DNA of 64,000 nucleotides, from positions 46,195,094-46,259,093 of the forward strand of contig NC_134830.1 of NCBI RefSeq assembly GCF_004210375.1, written 5' to 3'. Under the pieces are notes generated by a model. The model saw only the letters and a program-made list of their open reading frames with translations. It was not told the DNA's origin and ran no database searches. Shown here one piece after another: positions 62,430-64,000 of the stretch (its first letter is position 1; the number at the start of each line of letters is the position of its first letter). A program made the position numbers and the translations under genes. The DNA comes from Tachypleus tridentatus (Eukaryota > Arthropoda > Merostomata > Xiphosura > Limulidae).

Positions 62430-62915
62430 TGACTGTTTTTTTACAATTTTATTTAAATTGTTTAGAGGATCCATAGGAAAAAGGAAAAATTTCGGTACCC
62501 ACTGACCCCACCCACCATGGAGCCCTACAAGGGGACGCACTGCAAAGTCACACAAGGACAATGCAGCAACGCCAGGGTTACGTGAGCACTATACCCAAAC
62601 ACCAGCATCAGGCACAATGTCCACAACACCCGTTGAGAACTTCCAACACTGGTACTTGGTTGACTCTAGCCCAAGTGGACCAGCCGATTGACCCATGGGG
62701 GGCCACCCAAAGGCCGCCCATCTACAGGAATTCGAGGCCAAAGTGGTGTGTTAGGGTTGGACCCCTCAACCACCAGGATCCTCTCCTCCCCTTCACGGGT
62801 CGCCACGCACGGCAAACACGTGGGTGGATGTTTAGATCCCAGAGAAGGTAACCAGATAGAACAGAACCTTCCCTGGGAGGTCCCCTCACCACGTACAGGA
62901 ATCCACACCGAGGGG
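62430..62915 (-). other. I-element 5' leader
   Basis: About 490 bp lie between the 5' end and the likely ORF1 start, GC-richer than the surroundings (for example GGCCACCCAAAGGCCGCCC and GGGAAGGTTCTG on either strand). In I elements the 5' leader holds an internal Pol II promoter. I can see no specific promoter motif here. Confidence 0.5.
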
Positions 62916-62927
62916 AGTAAAGGATGA
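62916..62927. repeat. Right target-site duplication of the I-element
   Basis: AGTAAAGGATGA directly abuts the element's 5' end (CCCCTCGG on the minus strand) and is identical to 56229-56240. The perfect match fixes both element boundaries. Confidence 0.9.
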
Positions 62928-63260
62928 CAAAGGAGCCAATGTGGTGGTAATAAGGGAGAGGCTGTCCCTTGAAAAACTTTCAGGATTTTCGTGGATAGCC
63001 TCTGAAAAAGAGATGTATGGTAAATAAATACTATACAAGGGAAGTAAGGGCAAGACAAAGGTATGGAAACTTGGCATGGGTTAAACACATTGGAAAATCA
63101 GGGAGTGCCCTCCTAAACTGATAAAACAGACCCTAACAACTGAGTGTCTATCAATGGGCGGTCTGCACGAATGTCTGCCAAATCAAACCAATCAGTAGCC
63201 TTTGGAAGGCAAGGCATGCTGGTACTTTCAACCAGTTGGAAAGTAAAATGTTCAGCATGA
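62928..63260 (-). mobile_element. Probable continuation of the DIRS-like element beyond the I-element
   Basis: Removing the I-element and one target-site duplication joins 56240 directly to 62928. The flanks share base composition and repeat-like character. The minus-strand frame before the insertion (RLSTKILKVFQGTASPLLPP) resembles spacer coding sequence upstream of RT. No domain is recognised here, so the link rests on position. Confidence 0.4.
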
Positions 63261-64000
63261 ATCCTTATATCTGGAGAAGGTGAAAAAAAATAAATGAGAA
63301 GAACAAATTAGTGTATGGTATCTCAAGTGAGTATCATTACTACATGTACTTAAAACGAGGATATAACACACTATTATGAGTAAACTTAGCCCAGTAATTA
63401 TACCAATTAAACTACTCTCAAATTATTCTATCAATTTTTTTGGTGTGTATTACTTTACATTTAAGGCATTACATATTTGAATAGTCTTTTAAACCCAATG
63501 AATGAAAGTTATTTTGTGTGTAATTTGTTTTGTTTGCAAAAATCTTTCAACTAAATTACCGTGAAAATAGTTTTCCTATTATAGAGACAAGGATCAAATT
63601 TAAAAGTAGACTTGGGTTTCCAACAACATTATTGTTGATGCATCTTTTGGTATAAAGTAAGCTACACTTATAATGTCAAGTCACACTGAAACGGTACTAA
63701 TGTTACCATTTCAATTGGAAAAGAAGTCACAAAGATGCTATTAAATTTTTAACAATCAAAGAGTAAAATTCTTGACAAATACTTGTATAAAAAATAAATA
63801 AAAAAGTATTAAATTCATCCAGGTCAACTCTCTCTTTCCAGTAAAATACCACAATATATATATGGTCTCAGATTTTGGTTACATTGTAACCAAACAAAAA
63901 TTTAAATTAACAGTGCACCCAATACTTTCAGATAAACCATTTCTTATATTTATTATGGTAACCCTTTTTAGTGTGAACTGGATTGAGTTGGTGAAATGCA

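Larger units (their letters stand above)
56241..62915 (-). mobile_element. I-superfamily non-LTR retrotransposon, structurally full length, mutated
   Basis: This 6675-bp element lies on the minus strand between exact 12-bp target-site duplications. In order it has a 5' leader (starting CCCCTCGG at 62915), a gag-like ORF1 with three CCHC knuckles, and an ORF2 with APE endonuclease, reverse transcriptase, RNase H and a C-terminal Cys/His motif. A 3' UTR of tandem 331-bp units and a tail of TTGA/TCAA tetranucleotides complete it. RNase H plus an APE endonuclease points to the I superfamily (I/Nimb/Outcast-like); I cannot fix the clade. It carries at least six in-frame stops and four frameshifts, so it is not autonomous. 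The intact duplication and complete ends suggest a moderately recent insertion. It sits inside a DIRS-like element. Confidence 0.92.
50451..64000 (-). other. Presumed long upstream intron of CNIH4
   Basis: The acceptor at 50451-50452 needs an upstream exon coding for the cornichon N-terminus (first membrane helix and the segment before WVIPEL). I searched the minus strand up to 64000 and did not recognise it, so the intron is at least 13.5 kb. It contains the minisatellite, fold-back, DIRS-like and I-element features listed separately. Positions 51640-53310 and 63270-64000 are AT-rich with nothing I can support. Confidence 0.55.

Overview
This is an AT-rich, intron-bearing animal genome window. 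It holds parts of two recognisable host genes, both on the minus strand, in a large amount of transposon-derived sequence. Several SINE copies have a tRNA-Thr(CGT)-like head and a tail ending in AAACAAAC repeats. From memory they resemble the very abundant SINE of horseshoe crabs (Limulus/Tachypleus). That makes a chelicerate, probably xiphosuran, source my best guess. It is a recollection, not a database result.

Host genes. (1) Positions 27279-27485 (minus) are the first coding exon of a striatin-family gene: the caveolin-binding segment and the start of the coiled coil, ending at a GT donor. No second exon is visible, so positions 1-27278 are probably all intron 1. (2) Positions 46708-50450 (minus) hold the last three coding exons of a cornichon homolog close to CNIH4, with compatible phases and GT/AG sites. 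Its N-terminal exon(s) lie beyond the right edge. The two genes are in tandem: CNIH4 ends near 46.3 kb and striatin starts near 27.5 kb, with about 19 kb of repeat-filled spacer between them.

Repeats, left to right. Striatin intron 1 holds: a roughly 300-bp unnamed repeat family (1.05-1.41 kb, with an internal 30-bp triplication, and again at 23.65 and 24.5 kb); a jockey-like LINE fragment (4.4-5.8 kb); SINEs; a cluster of Penelope-type tails with hammerhead-ribozyme-like cores (10.7-11.6 kb); a 175-bp duplication (15.3/16.2 kb); and decayed L2/CR1-like LINE pieces (19.8-21.95 kb and 24.9-26.0 kb). The spacer (27.6-46 kb) holds SINEs with target-site duplications, a Tc1 transposase tail, a 220-bp tandem duplication, a Ty3/gypsy pol relic, another L2/CR1-like fragment and another Penelope-type tail. 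CNIH4 introns hold a pogo-like MITE, an 86-bp x 7 minisatellite, a fold-back element, a DIRS-like retrotransposon and, nested inside that element, a structurally complete but mutated I-superfamily LINE (56241-62915) bounded by a 12-bp target-site duplication.

No rRNA, functional tRNA gene, CRISPR array or prokaryotic feature was found. The most notable items are the hammerhead-like motifs, three SINE families with different heads but one common tail, the nested I-element, and the striatin 5' leader, where a 12-codon upstream ORF overlaps the start codon.
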